Below are positions 42,860-51,305 of a stretch of DNA of 64,000 bases, piece after piece. Position numbers and translations under genes: made by a program. Source of the stretch: Bacteroidales bacterium (GTDB lineage Bacteria; Bacteroidota; Bacteroidia; Bacteroidales; UBA12077); NCBI GenBank assembly GCA_016342685.1, contig JAEINU010000008.1:79443-143442 (forward strand). Direction: 5' to 3'. Positions within the stretch are counted from its first letter, which is position 1. The number at the start of each line of letters is the position of its first letter. The notes below the pieces were generated by a model. It did not search any database. It worked only from the letters and a program-made list of their open reading frames with translations, and was not told the origin of the DNA.

Positions 42860-44379
42860 ACTCTTTTACTGTTAGGTTTAAATTTTCCAAATCTTATATT
42901 ACTTGCAGCAATGCTGCGTGATTTTGCATTAATAATAAATACTCCACCTTCTATACAATCGGGTCCATCAGCAGGAGCGTTTAATCTTGGATTAACCAAA
43001 AGAAACTGCTCTTCGAGTCGTTTCATGTGTGGGTTATCCTTTTGATCTATATTTAAAATAAGTCTGCTTTGCTTATTGAGTGGTTCGAGATTACCCTCGA
43101 TACGACTAAACTTATCGGGTTTTTTGCGATCGTCGGCAGCAATACTAAGAAAGTGCCCTTTTTCTCGTCCTTTTTCTACAAACAAGGGTAAAAACACCTG
43201 TTGGTAAAAAGGATCCTGCAGCGTATTGTTTTCGGTAAAGAAGTATGTTTGTGTTTTACCGTTAACAAAATCGTGTAAATAGTAATACCAATCAACATAC
43301 TCGGCATTCGTTACATGATCGAGATATCCGGTAATAATATAAAAGTTACCGTTCAGCTCTCCAATTAAGAAGTTTGATTTAAAAGAATTTGATTTATTCT
43401 TACTATTACTCGGGGCGGGATCGCCATACGAAATAAGGAACCTAAACTTATTAAGCATGGGAACTTTGCCCCAGTACATTTCTTCGAAAGTATCCCCTAC
43501 AGAAAGTGGATTATTGAAATACTCTTGTTGAGCAGCACGAGTACTTATTTTACTTAAGATACGATCAATTTGCTCTTCAGAGTTTTTTTCAATCCAAGAG
43601 CTTTTCCCATTCTTATCCCGAATATTAATAACATCCCAATGGTCGGCTTTTTCACCAGCCCGAGTAATGCAGCAATCTTTTGCAATTTTATTACCACAAA
43701 ATATAACCAGGAGAGGATTAGAAATAGATCGTGTTGGATAAAGAGCCTGTTCAAACCAATCCCACTTTTTGTTTATTATATCAATATTTCGGCATTCCTC
43801 GTCAGTGTCGAAGTCATCAACCAAAATAAGATCTGGACGAATTTGTTCATTTTTGTTACCCCTTGGACTTTGACCTGCTCCAAGAGCCAAAAAGTTTACT
43901 CCTGATGCGGTGGCAAAATCACCAGTTCGCCATGTTAAACCTTGTTGTTTACCATAGTAAGTTATAATTCGTTGATTGCTGTCAAAATTAGCTCGGTATG
44001 GTTCCAACAATCGTTCAGCATTATCGTATGAATTTGAAGTAAGGATTACGTTTTTCTTTTTACCTGTAAGTGTAAGGTGTGAAACCACAAACATGGTAAT
44101 TGTGGATTTTGCAAGCTCACGACTCCACGAAAGTACTTCGTACCATTCCTCATTGTCAATTAATCGCTTTATTGCTTTTGTTTGGAATTTGGCGAAATCT
44201 GCAGAAGCATATTTTGGATAAAAAAACTTAATCCATTCAATGGGATTTTTTTCAAGTTCTTGTCTGTGCTTTAGTATATCAGCAGCCGACATAGAATGAT
44301 CAATGGTAGTATCTTCATAAAGTGATTTGCGATACTTTTCCCAATGGTCAGCCAGTTGTAATTTAGTCAATTTAGACAT
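42856..44379 (-). CDS. Terminase large subunit (Mu gp28-like)
   Basis: A 507-residue DNA-packaging motor. An atypical Walker A SRELAKST (about residues 86-93), Walker B LILVDD (about 184-189) and a C-terminal RNase H-like nuclease beginning FLISYGDPAPS (about 318) are visible. It pumps DNA through the portal by headful packaging. It overlaps the small subunit gene by 8 nt. Confidence 0.92.
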   Translation of the reverse strand: MSKLTKLQLADHWEKYRKSLYEDTTIDHSMSAADILKHRQELEKNPIEWIKFFYPKYASADFAKFQTKAIKRLIDNEEWYEVLSWSRELAKSTITMFVVSHLTLTGKKKNVILTSNSYDNAERLLEPYRANFDSNQRIITYYGKQQGLTWRTGDFATASGVNFLALGAGQSPRGNKNEQIRPDLILVDDFDTDEECRNIDIINKKWDWFEQALYPTRSISNPLLVIFCGNKIAKDCCITRAGEKADHWDVINIRDKNGKSSWIEKNSEEQIDRILSKISTRAAQQEYFNNPLSVGDTFEEMYWGKVPMLNKFRFLISYGDPAPSNSKNKSNSFKSNFLIGELNGNFYIITGYLDHVTNAEYVDWYYYLHDFVNGKTQTYFFTENNTLQDPFYQQVFLPLFVEKGREKGHFLSIAADDRKKPDKFSRIEGNLEPLNKQSRLILNIDQKDNPHMKRLEEQFLLVNPRLNAPADGPDCIEGGVFIINAKSRSIAASNIRFGKFKPNSKRV

Positions 44380-44827
44380 TTAACGAATCCTTTATAAATG
44401 CATCAAATAAAATACTCATTTCTTTTGCTTTCTCAATATCGAAACCACGAAGCCAGTCAAGAAAGCGCATACTCACTGATATGATATCGGCAAGGCTTGT
44501 GTCACGCTCCATTTTATCAATAGCTGCAGCCAGTTTATTAATAGTATCAGATTCTGAAGGTGAAGGGTATTTTTTTTCACGCTCGGCAATAACCTTATTT
44601 ATTTCGGCTATCTGCATATATAAGCGTTGTAATTGCTGCTCACGAGTAATTGTTAAGCTTGCTTTTTGCTCATCCCACTTATCCTGTTTCGCCCACTTGT
44701 TAATTGTTGTTTTACTAACACCAACCTTTTCGGCAATTTCCACCTGTGAAAGGTTCTGAGCTATGAATAAGAGTTTAGCCCAATCCCGCTTTTCTTTTAA
44801 AGTAACAGCCATTTCTTTTTTAAACAA
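44372..44827 (-). CDS. Terminase small subunit (HTH)
   Basis: A 151-residue protein. An N-terminal helix-turn-helix (LSQVEIAEKVGVSKTTINKWAKQDKWDEQ) recognises phage ends; the central coiled coil would oligomerise. First gene of the minus-strand head operon, divergent from the protease gene at 44988, so 44828-44987 should hold back-to-back late promoters; I could not identify a clear consensus there. Confidence 0.85.
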   Translation of the reverse strand: MFKKEMAVTLKEKRDWAKLLFIAQNLSQVEIAEKVGVSKTTINKWAKQDKWDEQKASLTITREQQLQRLYMQIAEINKVIAEREKKYPSPSESDTINKLAAAIDKMERDTSLADIISVSMRFLDWLRGFDIEKAKEMSILFDAFIKDSLNV

Positions 44828-44987
44828 AAAAACGGATTTGAGATATAATTTTTATAAATCACTCAAAGGCTTTGTACTATTATCCAAAGGGTTTAAGCGA
44901 TTTCAAAATAAAATAAATGTGGTTTGTAAACTTGCATTAAAATACACGGACAAAACCGAAACAAAATTTTAAAGCCATGTAATCGCG

Positions 44988-46103
44988 ATGAATAAACCAA
45001 AATTAATCAACCAAACAAACAGCCAGCAAGCCGACATTTATATGTATGGAATTATTGGTCGTTATATGGATGTTGACATAAACTACCTTATAAAAGAGCT
45101 TGAACAGCTCCGAAAAGCAGGAGTTAAGAAACTTTTCTTTTATGTAAACTGTGATGGTGGCGAGGTTGTGCAAGGTCAAACTTTGTGGGCTTACTTAGAT
45201 CGCAACGACTTTGATGTTACTTTCATTATAGATGGTATTGCAGCCAGTATTATGGCTATGATTCTTACTAATCCCAAGTTTATAATTATTGCCAATCCTT
45301 ATTCAAAATTCATGTACCATCGGGTACAGGGCGGAGTTAACGGAAATAGCGACGAGGTAAGAAGTTATGCCGATATGATGGATAAGTTTGAAGCCGATTT
45401 GGTGGATATGTTTTCTAAACGTACCAAGTTAGATCCTAAGAAAGTTAAGAAAGAATACTTCGGCAATCAAAATAAGTGGTTAAATGCCGAGGAAGCAAGA
45501 GACTTAGGGCTTGTAAATGAAATTCGTGAAGGTAACGAAGATATTACTGAACCACAAAATCTTGATTCAAGTCGGGATGTATACCAATATTTCGAAAATC
45601 AATTAACTAATTGTATAACTAAAGAACAAAACATGAAGAAAGTTGCATTACTTCTGAATTTGTCTGAAGATTCTACTGAACAAGCTGTTCAAACGGCTGT
45701 TCAAAATTTGATTAATACTAATAATCAACAAGTAGTAGACCTTGGAAAAAAGGACAATCAGATTACAGAATTAAATAACACCATTAAAGAGACTAACACT
45801 GCTAAGGTTAAGAATCTTATTGATGGTGCTATTGAAGCCAAGAAATTTGGCGAGGATATGAGAGAATCATATACCGAAATGGCTGTTGAAAACTACGACC
45901 GTACAGAAAAGATTATATCTAAGATGTCCGGTGTTAAACCTGTTATTGACGGATTAGAAGGAGGAGGTGTTCCAGATGCTGAAAAGAACTGGAAATATGA
46001 CGACTATTTTAAAGCTAACAAGCTTGAGAACTTAAAAAACACAAACCAAGACAGGTTTGCTGCATTGTACAAAGAAAAGTTTAACCGAGAATATAAAGCA
46101 TAG
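44988..46103 (+). CDS. ClpP-like head maturation protease fused to scaffold
   Basis: A 371-residue protein. Residues about 15-185 are a ClpP/S14-type protease: catalytic Ser 87 in DGIAASIMAM and His 111 in KFMYHRVQGG. The C-terminal half is acidic and coiled-coil, fitting a fused scaffold that is cut away during capsid maturation. In Mu this pair is the protease I / scaffold Z. It lies directly before decoration and capsid genes. Confidence 0.9.
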   Translation: MNKPKLINQTNSQQADIYMYGIIGRYMDVDINYLIKELEQLRKAGVKKLFFYVNCDGGEVVQGQTLWAYLDRNDFDVTFIIDGIAASIMAMILTNPKFIIIANPYSKFMYHRVQGGVNGNSDEVRSYADMMDKFEADLVDMFSKRTKLDPKKVKKEYFGNQNKWLNAEEARDLGLVNEIREGNEDITEPQNLDSSRDVYQYFENQLTNCITKEQNMKKVALLLNLSEDSTEQAVQTAVQNLINTNNQQVVDLGKKDNQITELNNTIKETNTAKVKNLIDGAIEAKKFGEDMRESYTEMAVENYDRTEKIISKMSGVKPVIDGLEGGGVPDAEKNWKYDDYFKANKLENLKNTNQDRFAALYKEKFNREYKA

Positions 46104-46114
46104 GAGAAAAAGCC

Positions 46115-46519
46115 ATGTCATATATTAACATGAATCAAAATTCGAGCTATAATTTTAAAGCTCCAAATATTGCAGCAGATGCCGACAAAAAGATCGAGGT
46201 GGTATTTCCAACTCAAGAGGCTTTAGCTCCTGCCGTTGCAGCAGCCACAGCAGTAGAAATTAACAGGCAAACCACGGTTATCGATCTTGGTGAGCTTGCT
46301 GCGAACATTACTCTTAACGCAACTCTCGGCACCGATCTTGAAAGAGGTGCAATTATAACTGTAAAAGCAAAAAGCGACGGTACTGCACGCAGTGTCACTT
46401 TCGGTGATGGCTTTACAGCTCCTGCAGTTGCAGGTACTATCAGTAAAACTAAGGTGGTAAGCCTTATTTATGATGGTGCGAGTTTCTTACCAATGGCGGC
46501 AGCCGTTCAAATTGATTAA
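46115..46519 (+). CDS. Likely capsid decoration protein
   Basis: A 134-residue Ala/Thr-rich, mainly-beta protein with no cysteine. It sits between protease and major capsid genes, the usual place of a head decoration protein. Assigned by position and composition only. Confidence 0.6.
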   Translation: MSYINMNQNSSYNFKAPNIAADADKKIEVVFPTQEALAPAVAAATAVEINRQTTVIDLGELAANITLNATLGTDLERGAIITVKAKSDGTARSVTFGDGFTAPAVAGTISKTKVVSLIYDGASFLPMAAAVQID

Positions 46520-46539
46520 TTCACTAAAAATAACTAAAA

Positions 46540-47643
46540 ATGAAAGCAAGTAAATTTATAATGAGCTTACTGGTTGCAGTCTTATTTGCAAGTGGTATTG
46601 GGTCGGTTTTCGGTGCAGGCATTGGAGCGGCAACCTTTGGGGCGTCCTTTTTCTTAAAAAATCCTAATGGAGTGATGTTAACGACTCTTACTCCTGAAAT
46701 ATGGACGGATTATATAATAGGTAATTTGTTTAAAGATAATGAGTTCTTACTCCAATCTGTCGACGAAAGCCAGTATGTAATTGGTGCAGGAGTTGTACAC
46801 ATTCCACAGGCAGGAAGTCCTAGCGGTGTAAAACGAAACCGTAAAACATTGCCAGCAACTATAACAAGGCGTAAAGACATCGATGTTACTTATGTATTAG
46901 ACGAGTTTACAACAGATCCTCGCTTTATTCCGAATATCGATCAAGCAGAGTTATCTTACGATAAGATGGATAGCTGCATGAGCGAAGATATGATGTATTT
47001 AAAACAATTTGTTGTTGAGTGCATGTTATATAACTGGAAACCTACTTTCTTTATGAAAACCACAGGAGCAGCAACGACAGCACATATTGGTACTGGAAAC
47101 CGAAAAGCTGTTAAGATTGCTGATTTTATGGCTGCAAAGGAAGTGTTCAATAAGTGGAAGGTTCCTAAATCAGATCGTCACTGTATTATAGATACAGATA
47201 TGAAAGGACAGCTTGTTAGAGAGTTGGCAGCAACAGAATCAAAAGATTTTTCTGTAATATATGATCCAATTTCTGGTGACATTAAAAAGCTAGAGAGTTT
47301 CACTATTCATGAACGAAGCGGATTAATTGCATCAAATTCAACTTTAAGTTCGGTTTCGAACACTAAATACTTTAAGTGGACGAGTACCGACTTGTTGTAT
47401 ACTCCTGAAGAGATTGCCGATATTGAAACCGAAGAAATGGCAGCAGCTACAACTTCTGCAGCAGTAGCCTTATTCTATCAAAAAGGCATGGTTGCACGTG
47501 CATTAGGTGATACCAAGATGTTTGATGATCAAGGTAATCCTCAATATTATGGTGATATCTTCTCTTTCTTACAAAGAGCAGGTGGACGATCACGACGTGG
47601 CGATGGAAAAGGAGTATTAGGATTAATTCAATCTCAGATATAG
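46540..47643 (+). CDS. Major capsid protein
   Basis: A 367-residue protein following the protease and decoration genes. Family-typical segments include NPNGVMLTTLTPEIWTDYI and a conserved-looking C-terminal SAAVALFYQKGMVARALGD. It would form the HK97-fold shell. Oddly it begins with a signal-peptide-like stretch (MKASKFIMSLLVAVLFASG); in many HK97-type phages the N-terminus is cleaved by the head protease, which may explain it. Confidence 0.85.
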   Translation: MKASKFIMSLLVAVLFASGIGSVFGAGIGAATFGASFFLKNPNGVMLTTLTPEIWTDYIIGNLFKDNEFLLQSVDESQYVIGAGVVHIPQAGSPSGVKRNRKTLPATITRRKDIDVTYVLDEFTTDPRFIPNIDQAELSYDKMDSCMSEDMMYLKQFVVECMLYNWKPTFFMKTTGAATTAHIGTGNRKAVKIADFMAAKEVFNKWKVPKSDRHCIIDTDMKGQLVRELAATESKDFSVIYDPISGDIKKLESFTIHERSGLIASNSTLSSVSNTKYFKWTSTDLLYTPEEIADIETEEMAAATTSAAVALFYQKGMVARALGDTKMFDDQGNPQYYGDIFSFLQRAGGRSRRGDGKGVLGLIQSQI

Positions 47644-47674
47644 CATAACTAAAATATAAAAACCACCCAGAGAA

Positions 47675-47712
47675 AACAGCCGAAGAGCAGGTGAAAGTGC
47701 CGATCGGCTGTT
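47675..47712 (+). terminator. Hairpin after the capsid gene
   Basis: AACAGCCGA / TCGGCTGTT, a 9-bp stem with a 20-nt loop, then TGTTAAAACC. Probably a terminator or processing site that keeps capsid mRNA abundant relative to lysis and tail genes. Confidence 0.6.
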
Positions 47713-47730
47713 TGTTAAAACCTTTTAATT

Positions 47731-48294
47731 ATGGCAAATTTTGAATTAGCACACAAAAAGACACTACTTATTGAAGGCGGATATGTAAACGATCCTAACG
47801 ATCGTGGTGGTGAGACTTACCGTGGAATTTCTCGAAAGTTTCATCCTAACTGGCAAGGATGGGAATACATTGATGAGCTTAAGCGCAACGGTGGCAATAT
47901 TCCACGCAATACCATATTGCAAATACCTGAACTTGAAAATCTTGTTAACGAGTTTTACAAAGTCAAGTTTTGGGATGTTAACCGCTTAGATTATATCGAA
48001 AGTCAGGAAATTGCCGAGGAGATATTCGACACCGGGGTTAATATGGGTGTGAAAACAGCATCTAAAATGCTCCAATCTGCTTTAAACCTTTTAAACAGAA
48101 ATGAAAGGGACTTTAAAGACTTGGTAGTTGATGGTGCTATAGGTCGTATTACATTAAGCATTGTGAATGCAATTAATGATTACAGACCATTATTAAAGAC
48201 ATTAAACGGCTTACAGTTTACGAGATATGTAAATATCTGTAAATCGAGACCTGATCAGGAAAAATTCTTTATTGGCTGGTTAAAGAGAGTTTAA
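47731..48294 (+). CDS. Endolysin, GH108 N-acetylmuramidase
   Basis: A 187-residue lysozyme of glycoside hydrolase family 108. The catalytic segment EGGYVNDPNDRGGETYRGIS (Glu 15) and the C-terminal peptidoglycan-binding-like region (FDTGVNMGVKTASKMLQSALN) are present. It cuts the glycan chain of the host wall at lysis. No signal peptide, so release depends on the holin genes that follow within 3 nt. Confidence 0.93.
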   Translation: MANFELAHKKTLLIEGGYVNDPNDRGGETYRGISRKFHPNWQGWEYIDELKRNGGNIPRNTILQIPELENLVNEFYKVKFWDVNRLDYIESQEIAEEIFDTGVNMGVKTASKMLQSALNLLNRNERDFKDLVVDGAIGRITLSIVNAINDYRPLLKTLNGLQFTRYVNICKSRPDQEKFFIGWLKRV

Positions 48295-48296
48295 AC

Positions 48297-48590
48297 ATGG
48301 AACAAACAGGACAAACAATTCAAGCAGTTTCTGCAGTTTATATCTGGGTTTTAGGTGGAGTTTTAGGGTTTGTTCTTATAATTCTCATTTATGTAGGCAA
48401 AACCATTGCCAAACGAGTTGGTGATAAACTTGACGAATTGGTTAAAGCGACAATACAGCAAACAGAGCAAATCGGTCAAATATTCAAAGGGCTTGAAAAG
48501 CAAGAATCAAAACTGGGGGTATTAAAAAAAGAAATTGTTGATATTAAATTAAATCAACACGGCTGTAAAAACTTCATTCCCAAGAAATGA
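48297..48590 (+). CDS. Small membrane protein, possible holin partner or spanin
   Basis: A 97-residue protein with one membrane helix (about residues 14-36) and a C-terminal coiled coil (LVKATIQQTEQIGQIFKGLEKQESKLGVLKKEI). Between endolysin and holin it fits an i-spanin-like or antiholin role. Coupled by a 4-nt overlap to the holin gene. Confidence 0.65.
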   Translation: MEQTGQTIQAVSAVYIWVLGGVLGFVLIILIYVGKTIAKRVGDKLDELVKATIQQTEQIGQIFKGLEKQESKLGVLKKEIVDIKLNQHGCKNFIPKK

Positions 48591-48961
48591 TAGCTATAAT
48601 TAAAACCGGTGCAAAGATGCTTAAAGGACTTTTTAATAAAAACAAAATGGATATTAATTTAGACAATACTGTTGATAAGGCGGGTGATATAATTCAATCT
48701 GCAAGTAATAAAGAGCAGGGCACACGCAGGCTCAATATTGATATGCTTTCCGATAGTTGGTTATCCAAGAATATAAGACCAATCATTTTAATATGGTTAA
48801 TGTCTTTATTCACCTTTATTTTTATTGGCAAGGCTTGTGGATTAGATCTTGACATTGCTCAAGGGCAAACCATAGGAACTCTCCTTCTAATGGCTGTAGG
48901 GTTTTATTTCCCAATGCGATCAGCTGAAAAGTACTTAAAGAAACGTTCTAAAAATTTATAA
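48587..48961 (+). CDS. Holin (3TM-type)
   Basis: A 124-residue protein with N-terminal soluble region, then hydrophobic segments about 66-85 and 93-110 (IRPIILIWLMSLFTFIFIG, GQTIGTLLLMAVGFYFPMRSAEK), resembling 3TM holins. It would form the membrane lesion that triggers lysis. Lies in the lysis cassette. Confidence 0.82.
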   Translation: MIAIIKTGAKMLKGLFNKNKMDINLDNTVDKAGDIIQSASNKEQGTRRLNIDMLSDSWLSKNIRPIILIWLMSLFTFIFIGKACGLDLDIAQGQTIGTLLLMAVGFYFPMRSAEKYLKKRSKNL

Positions 48962-48964
48962 ATC

Positions 48965-49156
48965 ATGTCACGAGAAACCAAATTAAAACAAGCTTTTGCC
49001 AACTGGGATAAAACCAATATGTTTTGGCAAACCAGTGATGGCGAGTGCTTTTTTACTGAGCCAAGAGCCAGAAGGCATGCTCAAAAATTAGAAGACAAAA
49101 GCGTAATGCCTTGTCGTAGAGCTGATCAAAATAAAACAACCAAAAAAACTAAATAA
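48965..49156 (+). CDS. Small basic phage protein (63 aa)
   Basis: Sequence MSRETKLKQAFANWDKTNMFWQTSDGECFFTEPRARRHAQKLED... is basic with aromatic residues; common beside holins in Bacteroidota phages. Function unknown. Tightly packed between holin and sheath genes. Confidence 0.65.
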   Translation: MSRETKLKQAFANWDKTNMFWQTSDGECFFTEPRARRHAQKLEDKSVMPCRRADQNKTTKKTK

Positions 49157-49158
49157 TT

Positions 49159-50337
49159 ATGAACGGAATTGTTTTTGTTAAAGAATCAGGCGGTATTGTT
49201 CGCAGTATTGCGGGCGAGGATCATATAAGTGGATTTGTTGCATATATTGCCGATGCACAATTACCTGCAGGTTTTACAACTGCAGACAGAATTAAGGAAA
49301 TAGGTACCATTGAATCAGCAGAGGCTTTGGGTATTGTTTCAACTTCTGAAAATTGGTTAGTAAAAGTATTACACTATCATATTTCAAAAGCATTTAGCAT
49401 TAATCCAAATGCCAGTATATTTCTTGGTTTATTCACAACCCCAGTAACTACCTATGATTTTACTGAATTAAAAACAGTGCAAAATTATGCCGAAGGTAGA
49501 ATTAGACAAGCTGCTATTTATGCTCCCGATAAAGAATTTGCGGCAGGTGATATTACAGCCATAAAAGCGGTATGTACAACGCTTGAGTCAGAGCACATGC
49601 CATTGTCTGTATTGTATGCTGCAACTATTGCCAATGTTACAGGAATAGAAACAATAGCAGCTACCGGACAAAAACGAGTTTCGTTGGTTGTTGGTCAGGA
49701 TGGTTCTGATTTGGGATCCCAATTATACGAAGCTTCGGCAGCAGGCGAAGATCCTAAAAAATCAGTAACAGAAGTTGGTTTGGCGTTAGGAGCAGTTTCA
49801 TTAGCTGCAGTTAATGAAAGTATTGGATGGATAGAGAAATTCCCTGCAGGAATTAATACTCCTGCATTATGCGATGGTACTTTAATTAAAGAAATGGATC
49901 AAGCAACACTAACTACTTTAGACGGTAAGCGAGTGTTATTCCTTCGTAAACATGGAGGTATTGCAGGTTCATACTTCAACGACTCACATAATTTAGATCT
50001 TGCAACTTATGATGAAGCATACATTGAGAATGTACGCACAATGGATAAGGCTACACGTGGAATGCGTACTTATTTATTGCCTAAATTAAGTTCTCCGCTT
50101 ACGGTTGATACCGCAACAGGATTACTTGACTCTTTAACTGTTTCAAATTTAGAACTAATTGCAAAAAAAGCTTTGGAGGATATGGAAAAATCGGCAGAGC
50201 TAAGCGGTTACTCTTGTGAGATTGACAACACTACCAACGTGCTTGAAACTGGTGAGGTTGTATTTGTAGTTAAGAAGGTTGACATTGGAGTGGCACGTAA
50301 TTTCAAAGTTAAAATAAGTAATGTAACTAATATTTAG
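49159..50337 (+). CDS. Tail sheath protein (DUF2586-like)
   Basis: A 392-residue protein resembling DUF2586 contractile-tail sheath proteins, with a central DHISGFVAYIADAQLP start and a C-terminal domain (YDEAYIENVRTMDKATRGMRTYLLPKLSSPL) typical of sheath subunits. Its presence indicates a contractile, Mu-like (myovirus) tail. The tube gene follows 4 nt later. Confidence 0.85.
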   Translation: MNGIVFVKESGGIVRSIAGEDHISGFVAYIADAQLPAGFTTADRIKEIGTIESAEALGIVSTSENWLVKVLHYHISKAFSINPNASIFLGLFTTPVTTYDFTELKTVQNYAEGRIRQAAIYAPDKEFAAGDITAIKAVCTTLESEHMPLSVLYAATIANVTGIETIAATGQKRVSLVVGQDGSDLGSQLYEASAAGEDPKKSVTEVGLALGAVSLAAVNESIGWIEKFPAGINTPALCDGTLIKEMDQATLTTLDGKRVLFLRKHGGIAGSYFNDSHNLDLATYDEAYIENVRTMDKATRGMRTYLLPKLSSPLTVDTATGLLDSLTVSNLELIAKKALEDMEKSAELSGYSCEIDNTTNVLETGEVVFVVKKVDIGVARNFKVKISNVTNI

Positions 50338-50341
50338 TACT

Positions 50342-50776
50342 ATGAACGGATTAAGACAAGTGCCACTTATTAACGGTGCAGAGCCATCGTGGGCAAACTT
50401 AACAGTAAGTATTGCAAGTCTTCCTGAAAATGCAATTACATCCATTGATTATGAAGATGATCAGGACATGGAAAATATATATGCTGCTGGGCAAACGCCT
50501 GTAGCTCGTGGATATGGACAGATAAAGCCAAGTGCTAAAGTAGGTCTTTTAAGATCTGCCGTTGAAGCTATTCGTGTAAGTTCACCAACAGGCAGATTAC
50601 AGGATATTGCTCCTTTTGATATCGTGGTTCAATTCGTTCCACTGGAAGGTGGAACAATTATCACTCATAAGATCAGAAACTGTCAATTCAAAAAAGACAG
50701 TCTTAGTACTAAAAAAGGTGATATGAGTATTGAAACCGACTTTGATTTATTACCAAGTCATATTGAGTGGAAATAA
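50342..50776 (+). CDS. Tail tube protein
   Basis: A 144-residue mainly-beta protein immediately after the sheath gene, the standard place and size for the inner tail tube. Contains VPLINGAEPSWANLTVSI and FKKDSLSTKKGDMSIETDFDLL. Assigned by position, size and fold type. Confidence 0.8.
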   Translation: MNGLRQVPLINGAEPSWANLTVSIASLPENAITSIDYEDDQDMENIYAAGQTPVARGYGQIKPSAKVGLLRSAVEAIRVSSPTGRLQDIAPFDIVVQFVPLEGGTIITHKIRNCQFKKDSLSTKKGDMSIETDFDLLPSHIEWK

Positions 50777-50787
50777 AAGCAGTTAAA

Positions 50788-51081
50788 ATGGAGTTTATAA
50801 AAGCACAAATAAAAAAATATAAGGACGACTTTGGTGGTGTATATAAATATACCACCAAGGACGGCAAATCCTGTTTATTACGCAGTCCAGATCTAAACAT
50901 ATTAGATGCCTGCAGAACCATTAGTGGTGGCAGCTCAATTAAGTTTGATAAGGCTCTTTTAGATAATTGCTGGCTTGAGGGTGACGAGGAGTTAAGAACA
51001 ATTGATAAATACCAGATCGGCTTATTCGACTGGTTAGGTGGCATTATTCAAAAAGTTGATGGTGCGTTGGAAGAGCTTTAG
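50788..51081 (+). CDS. Tail assembly chaperone (first frame)
   Basis: About 97 residues, a small tail-assembly chaperone between tube and tape-measure genes, the place of lambda gpG or Mu gp41. I chose MEFIKAQIKK at 50788; an upstream in-frame ATG at 50767 overlaps the tube gene. A second frame (-1) follows at 51060-51296. Confidence 0.75.
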   Translation: MEFIKAQIKKYKDDFGGVYKYTTKDGKSCLLRSPDLNILDACRTISGGSSIKFDKALLDNCWLEGDEELRTIDKYQIGLFDWLGGIIQKVDGALEEL

Positions 51082-51296
51082 CCTCTGCAGAAATACAAAC
51101 ACCCGGCGTTAGTGAGCGCCATAATGTTGCGAAGGCTGTAACCTACAAGTATAGGGTTATGAGAGCTTATATCAGGTATTACCTGAAATATGAGCCCGAT
51201 GTTCTGGAAAGTATGACCATGCAACAGCTTGCAGAGGCTTTTCAGGACTTGTTATATATAAGGAGTCACAAAAGTAAATTTGAACCCGAAGAGTAA
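51060..51296 (+). CDS. Second tail-chaperone frame (-1), start unclear
   Basis: In the -1 frame relative to the chaperone, reading is open from just after a TGA at 51057-51059 to TAA at 51294-51296: ...SAEIQTPGVSERHNVAKAVTYKYRVMRAYIRYYLKYEPD... The first ATG is at 51159 (45 codons), but protein-like sequence extends upstream of it. This matches the G/GT arrangement of tail chaperones, where a frameshift gives a longer minor product. I see no canonical slippery heptamer in the short overlap. Confidence 0.6.
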   Translation, partial: WCVGRALASAEIQTPGVSERHNVAKAVTYKYRVMRAYIRYYLKYEPDVLESMTMQQLAEAFQDLLYIRSHKSKFEPEE

Positions 51297-51305
51297 AGCT
51301 TAACA

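Noticed and set aside
51049..51059. CAAAAAG as the tail chaperone slippery site
   Set aside because: The -1 frame reads TGA at 51057-51059 right after it, so a shift there would terminate.
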